A stretch of 64,000 nucleotides of DNA from Ophiura sarsii (taxonomy: Eukaryota; Echinodermata; Ophiuroidea; Amphilepidida; Ophiuridae), in NCBI GenBank assembly GCA_035610835.1, contig CM069449.1, forward strand, positions 45,218,768 through 45,282,767, given 5' to 3'. Below, one piece after another: positions 23,205-36,600 of the stretch. How positions within the stretch are numbered: the stretch's first letter is position 1; each line of letters begins with the position of its first letter. Position numbers and translations under genes: made by a program. The notes under the pieces are model-generated. The model ran no database searches. It was given only the letters and a program-made list of their open reading frames with translations, and was not told the origin of the DNA.

Positions 23205-23432
23205 AAATAGGGTATCGCCAGTTTTTGGTCAGTGCCTATTTTCGGTCACTTTCGCCCAAATCGTGTAGTGAAAATGACCTTGTCATTATAAACTGAAGGC
23301 TAAAAAACCCGCCGCATAGTGGAAGCCCGGTATTGGTTTAAAATGGCGACGACCGATGCAAGTACACGATTTGGGTGAAGTGACCGAAAATAGGTGCTGA
23401 CCGAAAACTGGCGACTTTACCCTATAGGCTAG
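23205..23432. repeat. Hairpin MITE with ATAGGGTA ends
   Basis: ATAGGGTATCGCCAGTTTTT, TATTTTCGGTCACTT and CCCAAATCGTGTA pair with TACACGATTTGGG, AAGTGACCGAAAATA and AACTGGCGACTTTACCCTAT. The loop is about 75 bp. There is no coding potential. Confidence 0.8.
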
Positions 23433-23444
23433 TGAAAAAATTCA

Positions 23445-24360
23445 GAACTTTTTGGAGGGGTTAAGCTTTTTCCTACACACAGGAGCACACTGCAGTAAGG
23501 GTTCCCATGTTCACCATAGGGCTCCGGTCTACAACTACAGTGTAGATGCATCACTGTGATGATCTGACATTCTCGGTTTCTCTGCGTGCCTATTCCTACA
23601 TGCAGGAACACTGCAGTAAAGGGTTCACATGTTCACCATAGGGCTTCGGTCTACAACTACAGTGTAGATGCATTACTGTGATGATCTGATATTTTCTGTT
23701 TCTCTGCGTGCCTATTCCTACTGGCAGGAGCGGGTTCCCATGTTCACCATAGGGCTCCGGTCTAAAACTACAGTGTAGATGCATCACTGTAATGATCTGA
23801 CATTCTCGGTTTCTCTGCGTGCCTATTCCTACATGCAGGAGCACTGCAGTAAGGGTTCCAATGTTCACCATAGGGCTAGCTTTGGTCTACAACTACAGTG
23901 TACACGCGTCACTGTGATGATCTGACGTATTCTGTTTCTCTGCGTGCCTTTTCCTACATGCAGGAGTACTGCAGTCAGGGTTCCCATGTTCACCATAGGG
24001 CTCAGGTCTAAAACTACAGTGTAGATGCATCACTGTGATGATACTGACGTTTTCCGTTTCTCTGCGTGCCTATTCCTACATGCAGGAGCACTGCTGTAAA
24101 GGGTTTCCATGTTCACCATAGGGCTCCGGTCTACAACTACAGTGTAGATGCATGTGATGATCTGACATTTTCTGTTTCTCTGCGTGCCTATTCCTACATG
24201 CAGGAACACTGCAGTAAAGGGTTCCCATGTTCAAATAAGGCTTCGGTCTACAACTACAGTGTACACGCGTCACTGTGATGATACTGACGTTTTCTGTTTC
24301 TCTGCGTGCCTATTCCTACATGCAGGAGCACTGCAGTAAGGGTTTCCATGTTCCCCACAT
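23445..24360. repeat. ~113-bp tandem array abutting the SNAPC2 3' end
   Basis: About eight units contain GGGTTCCCATGTTCACCAT, AGGGCTCCGGTCTACAAC, TACAGTGTAGATGCATCAC, TCTGCGTGCCTATTCCTAC and ATGCAGGAGCACTGCAGT. The unit at 23660-23755 lacks the ATGCAGGAGCACTGCAGTAA part. On the minus strand the last unit (24270-24360) is in frame with SNAPC2 exon 5 and provides its final ~35 codons and stop. The array may have grown from the gene's own terminal exon. Confidence 0.85.
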
Positions 24361-24649
24361 GGTTCAGGTCTTATCAGATTCACTTTATCAACTGGTATAT
24401 TGAATGGATTAAGCGTTCCTAGTCCTGATACATCACTCGAAGTTTCAACATCTTGTGATGAGGAAGTCTTGCTGGAACCGGGTACCTTGGACGCAGACGA
24501 AGAAGATGATTTCTCCAGGGAAGACGGTGAATAGAGTTTGTAGTACAGATGCGTGTAGCGCTCTCTTAAGAAATCTACATGCTCGTGTACGTCGGTGTGC
24601 TGTAGAAACTCTATTGTGTTATTGAGGCACTCCAGGACTACCATTGCAT
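24270..24649 (-). CDS. SNAPC2: SNAPC2 coding exon 5 and stop
   Basis: The acceptor is TTTTTTTGTACAG. It encodes DAMVVLECLNNTIEFL, a Ser-rich stretch, then GLGTLNPFNIPVDKV. From about 24362 onward the frame is tandem-array sequence, ending TSVSSQ and TGA at 24272-24270. Confidence 0.85.
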
Positions 24650-27600
24650 CTGTACAAAAAAAGGAAAAGTTTAAAAGCATTCTTGTAAGTTTTTAAGCAG
24701 GATTATCTGATCCCCTGGATAATTTGGGGGTTTGTCCTCCTTCTCATATCGTCACATGGCACTGCATATCATCGCGATGTGTAGAATTTCAGCGCTGAAC
24801 TTGGCCTGACTTTGACGTCCCTTTTGTTAAAAAATGCTTAAATTGCCCCAAAATCATCTTAAGAAACGTCTGTTTAGTTTCCAAAAAAGAAAATCAATTT
24901 TAGTAAAAAATGATCATTTTTATGTCAAAACTAAGACTAGACTAGTGTCTTTAGATGATTTTGGTGCAATTTCAGCATTTTTTACCAAAAGCGGATTTTG
25001 CTACGGTTGATTTTTTTGTCAAAATTTTAAACAAATTAGCATTTTTAGTGTAATTAGATACCAAAAAAATGGATTCTCTGACTCATTTCCTTTCTAAAAA
25101 ATGTATACTTTTATATGGATTAAATGAATGATGAAGAAGTTATATGGGCATTTCCAAGCAAATGTCAACCAAATAGCCAACATTTCAAAGGTGCATCCAA
25201 AGTTTAATTCTATGCCTATAATGTAGGCAAGAGTCCAAAGTTCAGGAATTTTTAGTTTGTTTAGCGATACTATGTTTTTTGATGTATAAACTTATTAGCA
25301 TAAATTTGCATATTTGCAGCTTACAAAATCAGTGAAAAGGCTTGTTTTTATTTATTCCATATCTTTTAGGTATGATGTTTAAATAAATGTCAGACACAAT
25401 AGTAGTACTGATGGGAAAAGTTTTGATATCAATTTAATTTTGATCAACGGCCGGGCCGATTAGTCTCGTTAATCCAGGTAATTAGTATGCATAATCTTAT
25501 GTCATTCCGCAACGCAAAAGTACAATTTTTTAGGATAGCAAGAAAAAAAATGTACCCTATTTTCATTTAACTATTTTTTCTCTGCACACAATTGACATGC
25601 TTCACAATGATCAAAAAAAAATTGGAAAATTCTGTTAATTAATAGCCCTAACGAGCATTGTGGAATGACGTGTTGCGGAATGACGGTGCGGAAAGGTATT
25701 TATTCCCTATATTTAGGTAATTTATTGAGCAAATTGTTATATTTTTGTGTACTTGGTATAAGATCATCCTTATTTATGATAATTCATTCAAATATAAACT
25801 TCTAAAAAAGTTTCAAAATTGATGAAAACTCATAATTTGCTGAATTAGGCAACTTTGATGTGCAAGCTGTTGAATTCGGCAACTTTATCACAAAATCATG
25901 GCTACTTTACCTGTAAATGATGATTTCAATGTGAAAATAGTTGGGTTACTTGTATTCACGAATTTGTAATATATGAAATGCCACTGATTACTCTTTCTTT
26001 TATTTTTTATGCATATTAAAGCATAAAAACATGTTTTTTCTTTTCTCTATGGAGTTTTGCACACAAATTCACACTGTCATTCCGCAACGTCATTCCGCAA
26101 CACCTACTTTTATTTTTTGATGACCTACTAGAAATCCTAGCTGAAGATTAAGTTTTGGGCAATTCCGTAGTTGCGGACGTACATTTCAGACACTTTGAGG
26201 GCTGGCAAAATCTAAACTATACCAGTTGCTTGATTTTTAACACCTGGGTTTCAAGTACCTCTAGTAAGAGTACAAAACCTGAAAATTCCTTTGCTGTACC
26301 ATTTTCGGTTTATGAGATATAGTGTGAAAACCCTCCGTTGCGGACGTACGCAGAGAAAGTGATTTTTTCAGTACACCTGTATTCCAATCAAAAAATCTCT
26401 GAAGTGTTCAGGTCTGTAATGAAAACTAATATTGTTTTGTTTGTAAGAGGGACAAACCTAAACAAAACCATCAGAGAAAATTATCAGAACCTTTATCTTG
26501 AAGTTAAAATTGACTGAAGTTTAATCGTTGCGGACGTACATATTAGTGTTGCGGACGTACATCTCTGAAATAATTCACAGATGTACGTCCGACACACTTC
26601 AAGAGCCCATGTATTAAACATGTAAACAGGTACAGAACAAAATAAGTTTTAAACATTAAGTATAAATCATCAGCTTTAGAAAAATACTTACCTCATTGGT
26701 TTCCAACATTGCCAAAGTATTGAACGGAGTGGTTAAAAGTAGCAGCTTTTGGGAGTGTACGTCCGACACAGAAGGTACCAAATTTAATCCAAAAAGTGTA
26801 ATTCCTCTATATTTTGGTCATTTTAAGTAACTATTTTATATGATACATAACACATGTTCATTGTTTTATCACTTAGTAGCTATAAATAGATACAAATGCT
26901 GTAATCTGATTGGTCATGGGCCATTTACCAGCAAGGTGATATAAAGTCGCATTTGCGTCGTAATCAGCTGTTCTGGTAATGTTTACAATCTCAACAACGT
27001 AATATATTTCGTATTGCGTAGTAATCAGCTGTTCCGGCAATGTTTACCTTTACTACCAGGATGATATATTTCGTATTGCGTAGTTGGGATGACTCTTGCA
27101 CGTGTATGTACTCTACGTTTGTTTATAACACTAACTCCATAGGGAAAGTGAAAGTGCAGTATCTGTGTAAGAGGTTAAAAATGAAATCTGTCTAATAGTT
27201 CGATTGTATGATGTCATGTATCAAGCTTGGTTTTAATTGGTCCTTGAAATAACAAACTCATGAATATTTATAAAATATTTGCATATTCATGATATTTTGT
27301 GAATATTCATCGTAATTTTTCCAGTAATGACTTTTTTTGCTACAACAAACGAATTATATGATCGATCGATCGGCTGCAATTAAACAAAATGGAGACGAAA
27401 ACAACTTTTTCCAGCGATGTCACCACTGTAGAAAATGCTCGATTTTGACTGTTTAAACAATATTTGCGCACTAGGAAAGGTATGTTATGAATGTTAAGAG
27501 TTGTTATTTCATGAATACGGCAAAAGAATATTCCAAAACATTCTTCACGTTTAAAAAAGAAGGCTGTAGTAATACGATGACTGTTATCAATAATTCCCAA

Positions 27601-30600
27601 TACGGCGTTACGCCAACTTACGGTAAGTACCTTCGCGCGGGATGTTTGAATAAAAAAAGACACATTTTGCAAGATTTGGTATCCAAGGAAGCTTAATGAG
27701 GTAAGATTTATGCAAGTGGTCGTATCTCGTATCGCGTTACTTTTGCTTGTAAGCTCAGTCGTTTTTTGAAATAAGCTTTTGTAGTCTACAAATCACGATG
27801 GATAAATCAATGAATTCTGCTACCAGCAAGCGATTTGTACTGCACACTCGAGAGGAAATCAATGAAAAGAGGGATAATTTGATACCAATCAACACCAAAC
27901 GAGCGAATGTTAAGGCAGGGAGAGCTTTTAGAGCATTTCTTATGGAGAGAGGTGATGGAACTGGCCCAGTGGATTTTGAGAATTTTGACGCGCCTGTACT
28001 CAACGAATGCTTGTCAGAATTTTATTTCAGCGCCAGAACACTGAAAGGCGAGAAGTACTCTATGGCGTCTTTGATCAACCTGCGGCACAGCCTGTCACGA
28101 TATTTGAAATCGCCACCATTCAATCAAACTGTTGATATAATAAAGGACGCCATATTTCGCGAGTCACAGGAAGCATTCAAAGGAGCAGTTAGGGAATTGA
28201 AGGTAGAAGGAAAAGGGGCGATCAAACATCATCCAGAGATCGAGGATGGAGATCTAAACAAGCTTTACCAACAAATGAAGAGCTTTGATGCAGCCAATCC
28301 AACAGAACTACAAGAGAAAGTACAGTTCGACATCAGGTTATATTTTTTCCGTAGAGGTTCGGAAAATATGCACTCTATGACCAAATCAACATTTGCTGTT
28401 CAACACACCCCAGAAGGCGACCGCTATGTATGCCAAGTGCTTGATGAACTTAACAAAAACCATACACAAAGTTGTGCAGAATCGTACACGGCATTCATGC
28501 CGGAGAGAAAAGGAGATCCCAAGTGCCCGGTCGAATCCTTCCTCAAATATGTAAGCCACCTTCATCCAGAGAGCGACAAGCTATGGACCAGACCAAAGCC
28601 TGCCACATCATCCCAGGTATGGTATTACAATCGTGCCATAGGTTGTGATAAGCTGCGTGGCTTTATGAAGGATATGAGTTTGAAATACAGGCTTTCCAAG
28701 ATATACTCAAACCATTCGATCCGAGTGACGGGAGCAACCATACTCACCCGCGATTCATATGCATCATCGCAAATCAAGGAAGTGACGGGGCACAAATCAG
28801 TATCAAGTTTGGCCATATACCAACGGGTTTCAAATGGAGAAAAGATGCGTATGGGACAGAGCCTCACTGACAAAACCCTAGGTGTTCCACATCAACCTAC
28901 ACCTGTATCAGTGAATATGAGGAATCCGCAAGCGTCACCTGCACCTCCATCAATTAATACACCATCTACAAGTTCTTCTACTACTGAATCTGACATGATA
29001 GAATACCTTGATATGGACGTCGAAAGCTTCTTGGAAAACTTCCAACACAGCTCAGACACGGAGCCTCAGATAAGTCCATCCATGCCACTTCCTTTGATGA
29101 CCACTTCTGCTCCAGTTCATGCACCTGCAACAGAATCTGCTTTTTCAACACCTTCAACTGCACCAGCCCCTCCTTTGATACCATTACCATCCATGACCAC
29201 TACACCGTCAGCTTCATGGACACCTTACAATGGTCCAGCAGTTTCATCTTTAGGAAGACCTGCCACGCCTCCATCATCAGAACTACAGTCTATTGACTTT
29301 AATTTGAGTCCATTCCTCCGTGATCTTTTGGATGACCCAGAATTTGAAACAACACAGCAGCTCTTGGTTCAAACGACTGCCAGAGGTCCAGGTAATCGAG
29401 GTCATCAATCTTCAATGATGCAGCAATTCCACCATGCGTCTCCTAATCCAAGACCAACACGCCCAGTAATTTTTTCTGGATGTAGCAATATCACGATCAA
29501 TAATCTGACAATCAACGTTCAACCTCGCTAAAATCAAAACTAATCAATATGGAGAGACTGTAAATATGTAAATAATTGGATTTTTTGTTGGAATTTTGAA
29601 TATGTTGAGACTTTACTGTTTGTTGTTGAATTTTAAAAACTGGAATTCTTCTTGGAATTGGAATATGTGAAACATTGAATGGATTAGAACATTTGCACGA
29701 ACAATAATTTATTGGATTTTTTAACACTGGATCAAGGCTTTGCTGTTGAAGATTATTCAGGTAAGTTGATATCAAGTAAATCATGTTTTATTTTGTGTAG
29801 GCCTATAATATTAATAGGCCTAAACACTGACCCTTCAATTTACCCCCCCCCCCCCCCAAGATAATGAATCAACCCAAAACTTGTATTCAGGTAACAAAGC
29901 AATACAGGATATATCACCTCTTTTGAAACCCAGACCCCTACATAGACAAAATGGATCAACCCTAAATGGTAGTAAACCAATCAGAAGCTGCCATCAAGCT
30001 TACAACGCAATACAGGATATATCGCGTTGTTCCTAAGTGATAAATTCGTTATCCCCTGTTTGATAACGCAATACGGTCGATACCTATGGTTGGGTGCCAT
30101 ATCACATTCGGCCTCCGGCCTCATGTGATATGGCACCCAACCATAGGTATCTTCCCGTATTGCGTTATCAAACAGTGGATAACTAATAGTATTGATTGTA
30201 TCAATTTGTAATACTTGCCTTAGTTCATTCATGGAAATAATTGCACTTCAATGGTGCGATTTCTACTCAAAAACGGCCTGTACGTCCACAACAACCTCAA
30301 AATCAGCCAAACCGAGAATGATAGGTCAAATTCCAAATTATATCATGTAACTACAACCTATAACCTTTGATATGAGACATAAATTAGGTTATTTCGACGA
30401 TTTTCAATTTTTTCAATTTTTTCAATTTGGGTTACCTAATTACGGAACTGCCCATTTATGAAAATGCTTTTGTCAGTTAGCTAACACTTCAAACCTTCTA
30501 AAAAGTAACTTCAATAATGATACACTCTAAAAAGTTCACAGAGTTTTCACTTTGCGTAAACATGTGAAAAAACCACCAATCGTCTGCGTCATTACGCAAC

Positions 30601-33600
30601 GCAAATTTGCATATATGCAAATTAGGGTACTTGGAAGCGCAGTCTAATTTTTTCCCTAGGTTTATTTTTTGAGTATCAATCGCTATTATCAAATAAAGTT
30701 GTAAAATGGGGAGTACTACAAATCTCTGGGTTTTACACCCAAAAGAAAGTGGATATTTGTGTGTAAATGTCATTCCGCAACGCGTGGAATTACCCATATC
30801 AGTTTTATGGAGCCTATGTCTGAGACTTAACAGCCCCCTCAAGTATAAACTTACCTATAGGTGATAAGTCATTCAACTCATGAGCAGGAACACCCTTCAG
30901 TAGTGTGGCAAGGAACAGGTTGATAGCCTATGTCGGAGACTTAACAGCCCCCTCAAGTATAAACTTACCTATAGGTGATAAGTCATTCAACTCATGAGCA
31001 GGAACACCCTTCAGTAGTGTGGCAAGGAACAGGTTGATAGCCTATGTCGGAGACTTAACAGCCCCCTCAAGTATAAACTTACCTATAGGTGATAAGTCAT
31101 TCAACTCATGAGCAGGAACACCCTTCAGTAGTGTGGCAAGGAACAGGTTGATAGCCTATGTCGGAGACTTAACAGCCCCCTCAAGTATGAACTTACCTAT
31201 ACGGCCGTAATTTGGCAAAACAGCGTAACTCGAAAATGACGTTTTTGAGATATGAGCACTTTAAAGTGTTAGTGTTTGCTTTTTTAAAAATTATTTACAG
31301 AGTAAGTTCATTTAAAAGGAAAACGTGCATGCTGTTACATTTTCTTTATTTTTAAAATCTTAAGTAAAATAAACTGTTTCTACTAAAGATACAGCTGATT
31401 TTAACCAGATACGCGGGTTTGCCAAATCGACATCTAATTATACGCAGAGTTAATCTTGCAAAAACAGCGTAACTCAATTTACGTGTAATTCTTTGGTTAC
31501 TATTTTTCGCCAAACCCGCGTATCTCGTAGCAAAATCGCTGTTTGGCAAAGGCGCGTAACTTAGAGATACGCTGTTTTGCCAAGAAATTACTAGATTTTG
31601 AAACACGTAATACGAGTTACGCTGTTTTACCATATTGAAATGCTAACGGTTGCAAAACAAGGCTGAGATACGCTATGCTATCTTTAAAACGGTACGTCGA
31701 GGGCTTTTGAGACTATCACAAATGAAAAGAGCGCCCTCGATTTCCCCAAAAATACATTTAACTCAAAATGTCAATATTTCGACTTACGCTGTTTTGCCAA
31801 ATTACAGCCGTATAGGTGATAAGTCATTCAACTCATGAGCAGGAACACCCCTCAGTAGTGTGGCAAGGAACAGGTTGATAGCCTATGTCTGAGACTTAAC
31901 AGCCCCCTCAAGTATGAACTTACCTATAGGTGATAAGTCATTCAACTCATGAGCAGGAACACCCCTCAGTAGTGTGGCAAGAAACAGGTTGATAGCCTAT
32001 GTCTGAGACTTAACAGCCCCCTCAAGTATGAACTTACCTATAGGTGATAAGTCATTCAACTCATGAGCAGGAACACCCCTCAGTAGTGTGGCAAGGAACA
32101 GGTTGATAGCCTATGTCTGAGACTTAACAGCCCCCTCAAGTTTGAACTTACCTATAGGTGATAAGTCATTCAACTCATGAGCAGGAACACCCTTCAGTAG
32201 TGTGGCAAGGAACAGGTTGATAGCCTATGTCTGAGACTTAACAGCCACCTCAAGTATGAACTTACCTATAGGTGATAAGTCATTCAACTCATGAGCAGGA
32301 ACACCCCTCAGTAGCGTGGCAAGGAACAGGTTGATAGCCTATGTCTGAGACTTAACAGCCCCCTCAAGTATGAACTTACCTATAGGTGATAAGTCATTCA
32401 ACTCATGAGCAGGAACACCCTTCAGTAGTGTGGCAAGGAACAGGTTGATAGCCTATGTCTGAGACTTAACAGCCCCCTCAAGTATGAACTTACCTATAGG
32501 TGATAAGTCATTCAACTCATGAGCAGGAACACCCCTCAGTAGCGTGGCAAGGAACAGGTTGATAGCCTATGTCTGAGACTTAACAGCCCCCTCAAGTATG
32601 AACTTACCTATAGGTGATAAGTCATTCAACTCATGAGCAGGAACACCCTTCAGTAGTGTGGCAAGGAACAGGTTGATAGCCTATGTCTGAGACTTAACAG
32701 CCCCCTTAAGTATGAACTTACCTATAGGTGATAAGTCATTCAACTCATGAGCAGGAACACCCCTCAGTAGTGTGGCAACGAACAGGTTGATAGCCTATGT
32801 CTGAGACTTAACAGCCCCCTCAAGTATAAACTTACCTATAGGTGATAAGTCATTCAACTCATGAGCAGGAACACCCTTCAGTAGTGTGGCAAGGAACAGG
32901 TTGATAGCCTATGTCTGAGACTTAACAGCCCCCTCAAGTATGAATTTACCTATAGGTGATAAGTCATTCAACTCATGAGCAGGAACACCCCTCAGTAGTG
33001 TGGCAAGGAACAGGTTGATACGGGTATAATTAGGTTGGCTTGGGTCACTTCTATTGGCTTGTGTATCAGTGCTGGCTGAGGGTTCTGAAATAGCTGTCCG
33101 GAACACCTATAATTATGTCATAAATCAAGATTAGAAATACATTAAGTATGTCAATATATAATCATTTCGTTATTTTATCAAAAAATTAAAACATTGGAAG
33201 AAAGTATTTGTAAATGAAGTCAATATTGATTAAGCCAGAAGAGAAAAGAAAAAGAAGTTGACAAGCCCTGTAAGTGCCGACATCTAGGGTTGTCAGTCAA
33301 TTTTTTTTTTTTAGGGAATCAAACAGAAACTATACAAGAACACAGATGTTAACGAATGTTGAACATGCAACTTTCTTCTTTATTAAAACTCTTCTAAGTT
33401 TCAATATTAAACAACTTAGTCAGTAATTGATGATTTATTGACACACAGAACACTTTTTTGCAAAAAACACAATTTGTATAGCCTTACTGTCAACTTCATT
33501 CAGATTTTATTAAAAATGTGTTTTTAATCTGTTTCTTGAAAAAGCTCTTTGATTGACATATGAAGTACCACCTGTCTATCGTACAGGGTGAGTCAAATCA

Positions 33601-36600
33601 ATAATACTTTTATTAGATTTCTGTCACAGTATATCATACCTGTATCTATTCCTTTTAATTGAAAGATTCAAAGATTACTTCTTTGTTTTCCTTCTTTTAA
33701 TTAAAAATGCATGTTACACTCTAAACATTTCAATGAAGCATGCAAGTCAGACACTTGATTTAACCTGGCTTGACTATAAATTAAACCAATGTTTCAGACT
33801 TTATTTATTGACTGAACTATCACAACTTCACATGACTTGACTTGGCCTTAAAGGTAGGTGTTCCGAATGCTGGCCCGATTTTCAACTTGATGTTCTCTAT
33901 TCTACATGAAGGGTCATCCTTAAATTAGTTTGTATTTAAAGTTTGAGTTGCATAACTCCAATGGTTCTTATTATATTACAAGGTGACATGAAATTTTACC
34001 ATTGAGTAGTTCACAAACTGGCTGTGTGGTTAACCACCTTTGGCAGTAATTCACTATATTTTGGCCTATAACGTCTAAATGGAACATATCTGGCGCCATA
34101 TATTTTACAGAAATAATGAGAAAAATATGGGGTTTCTTCTGATATCAAAAAATGTTGATGTGAAAAACCCTAAAGGGATTGGAACATTCAGTTTTAAGTG
34201 ACCTGTTACAATTTTACAAACTTATAAAAATGTGTTTGAACACGGACCCTAATTGATAAGTGGTGTGTCCCAAAACATGCACGCTATTTGGGTGAAAATA
34301 GAAATTTGTTTATGGTTGTCTGAAAAATCCCTTCCTCATACCCCTCCTGCTTCCACACCGATCAATGTTGCGAGGCCATGTGCTGATGGTGGACAGATTG
34401 TGGTATTCAAAATTGATCAGAGGGAGGTAGGGAAACACTGCACATTAGACCTTCAATGTGATGTGATCTGTGATTTTTTAAGATTTAATTTTAGAAAATT
34501 CATTTCCAATACTTTGTGTCATCATCTTTCATGAAATTTCGCCTTCAAAAACTTACTTAAGTCACTTCTCTAATAAACTTTATTATGTTATGCTATTGTA
34601 TTGTACTAAAAAGAACTATGTATCTTTTTTTGCCTGTTTTCATGATTTCTAGTTTTGCAGCTATTTATGACATCACAATCATCATTTACTCATAACTTGT
34701 TTTGTAGTGATTATAGAAAAATGATCGAAACAGTTCTGTGATCAGCACAATTTCAGCTTTCTTATGATATAAATATCTTCAATTTGAAAAGTCCCACCAT
34801 GTGGTGGATCTCATCACCAATATGTGACCTGGCACAACAAAATGAGAGCAAAGTTGCAAAAAAAGAAAAATGATTTATTCACATTTTCAGAAAGTAGATG
34901 TCCCCAGGTTTATATTGACACCAAAGTTGGTATAATAGGACATTCCAAAGTGAAATTATGATTAATTGAAGTTAATCAGTGCTGAATTATTGAATTAGAG
35001 AAAAAGCCCTTCAAAGTCAATGAAACTTATCGTCACTTGGTGTACAAATGCCAATCACAGGTCTTAATCGAAAGATTGTATATGCCAAAGACCTCTTATT
35101 AAACGGCCTCTCATTGGTTCATTTCGGAGTATACAGGTTTCAAACTACTATTAATAGCTTTGGAAAGCCCTAAATTTGCCATAAGGGATACTATTTTAAA
35201 CCCTTGGAAATGACGATGTAAACATGGTAATTTCGAGACATTTCAAAACATTTTTCCTCTCTTTGCGTTCATTCTTGAGATGTAAGAATAAAATGCTCTC
35301 TCTAAAATAGCTTAAAAAACATATCTAGACCCAAAATATTTTCTTAAACTTCAGAATGTGATACATAAATAATTTATCTTTCCGAAAATGATCATATCTC
35401 ACTTTCGACCTCCCCTTGTCAAATCGACTATTTCAGGCCATAACTCAAAATCAGCCCCAGCGACTTTACGCTCATTTTGTTGTGCCAGGTCACATATGTA
35501 GTGATGGCGGATCCAACCCAAGATCGGTACGTCCGATCTCCGATCAGAAAATTTACAGATCGGGCAGATTTAGATCTCCCGTATTATAATATGAAACCAG
35601 CGCGAATCATTAAATAAGCTTACTTTTAGTCTAATTTTCTTCCCTGCATGACAACATATTAAATTCTGCAAGATATTACTGGCAAAGAAGTTTCATAATT
35701 TTCATTATTCCAATTACTTTCTGGCGTATTTTGACTTTTTTCGCCGAAGAAAGATTGTTTTTATTCATCGCTGTGCGTCGCCATTTTAATTCATCATAAG
35801 TGTACATCCACCAGTCTTTCAAGATTACCATACATTCCCTGGCACTGTACTATTAATAGAGTGATGTATGAGGGCGGCACAGTTTTAGTCTAGTAAATGT
35901 GCAATACCATGTGCGATAATTGGGTGGTACCAAAATTGTAATTTACTACAATAGAGTAACATAACATACCGGGAATCACGATTTACTTTCTAGAAACGTT
36001 GGCTATTTTTTTTCCTTCCGAGGGGATCAATAATTGCTAGATCGGTAGGGTGGATCGCTAACTTCCATTTTTTCCCCGATCCCGATCCAATGCCGATTCA
36101 ATGTAGATCGGCACTGATTCCGATTTCCCGATAAGGATCGGCCATCACTACACGTCCAAACAATATTTTCTAACATTGTCATTTTATCCACCCACTCACC
36201 TTGCTAATTTCCCTGTGACTTTCATCATTCATTGTACGGTTGATATCATGTGCTAAATTCTCCCAACACTACAGGTAAAAACAATACAAAGAACATTGTT
36301 TATACAGATCACATACGAGGGGGTATCAAAAAGTTCTTGAAATCACTCAGAAGTGAAGGAGTCAGAAACTTGTTTTCGTTATGTGACCCTTCAGACATCT
36401 TAAAAAAGTCACTGTGCAAAGTCACACATTTCTCCTACTATTTATGACCTGTCCACAGACCGCCATTTTAGGGCTCCTCAGATTGACCGCCATTGATTGA
36501 TCGTCAGATTGCCTCAGATTGCGTTATTCCCAAAATGACAGCAATAAATAGTTTAAAGTGATGACAGAAAGGGGTCAACGGTCATTCATTACAAACAAGC

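Noticed and set aside
23445..24360. Regularly spaced repeats that could suggest a CRISPR-like array
   Set aside because: The whole ~113-bp unit repeats without unique spacers, in a eukaryotic setting. It is an ordinary tandem array.
27340..27696. Overlapping frames of 110 (minus) and 69 (plus) codons upstream of the Crypton gene
   Set aside because: They overlap in opposite strands with no domain. I could not show either to be an extra recombinase exon.
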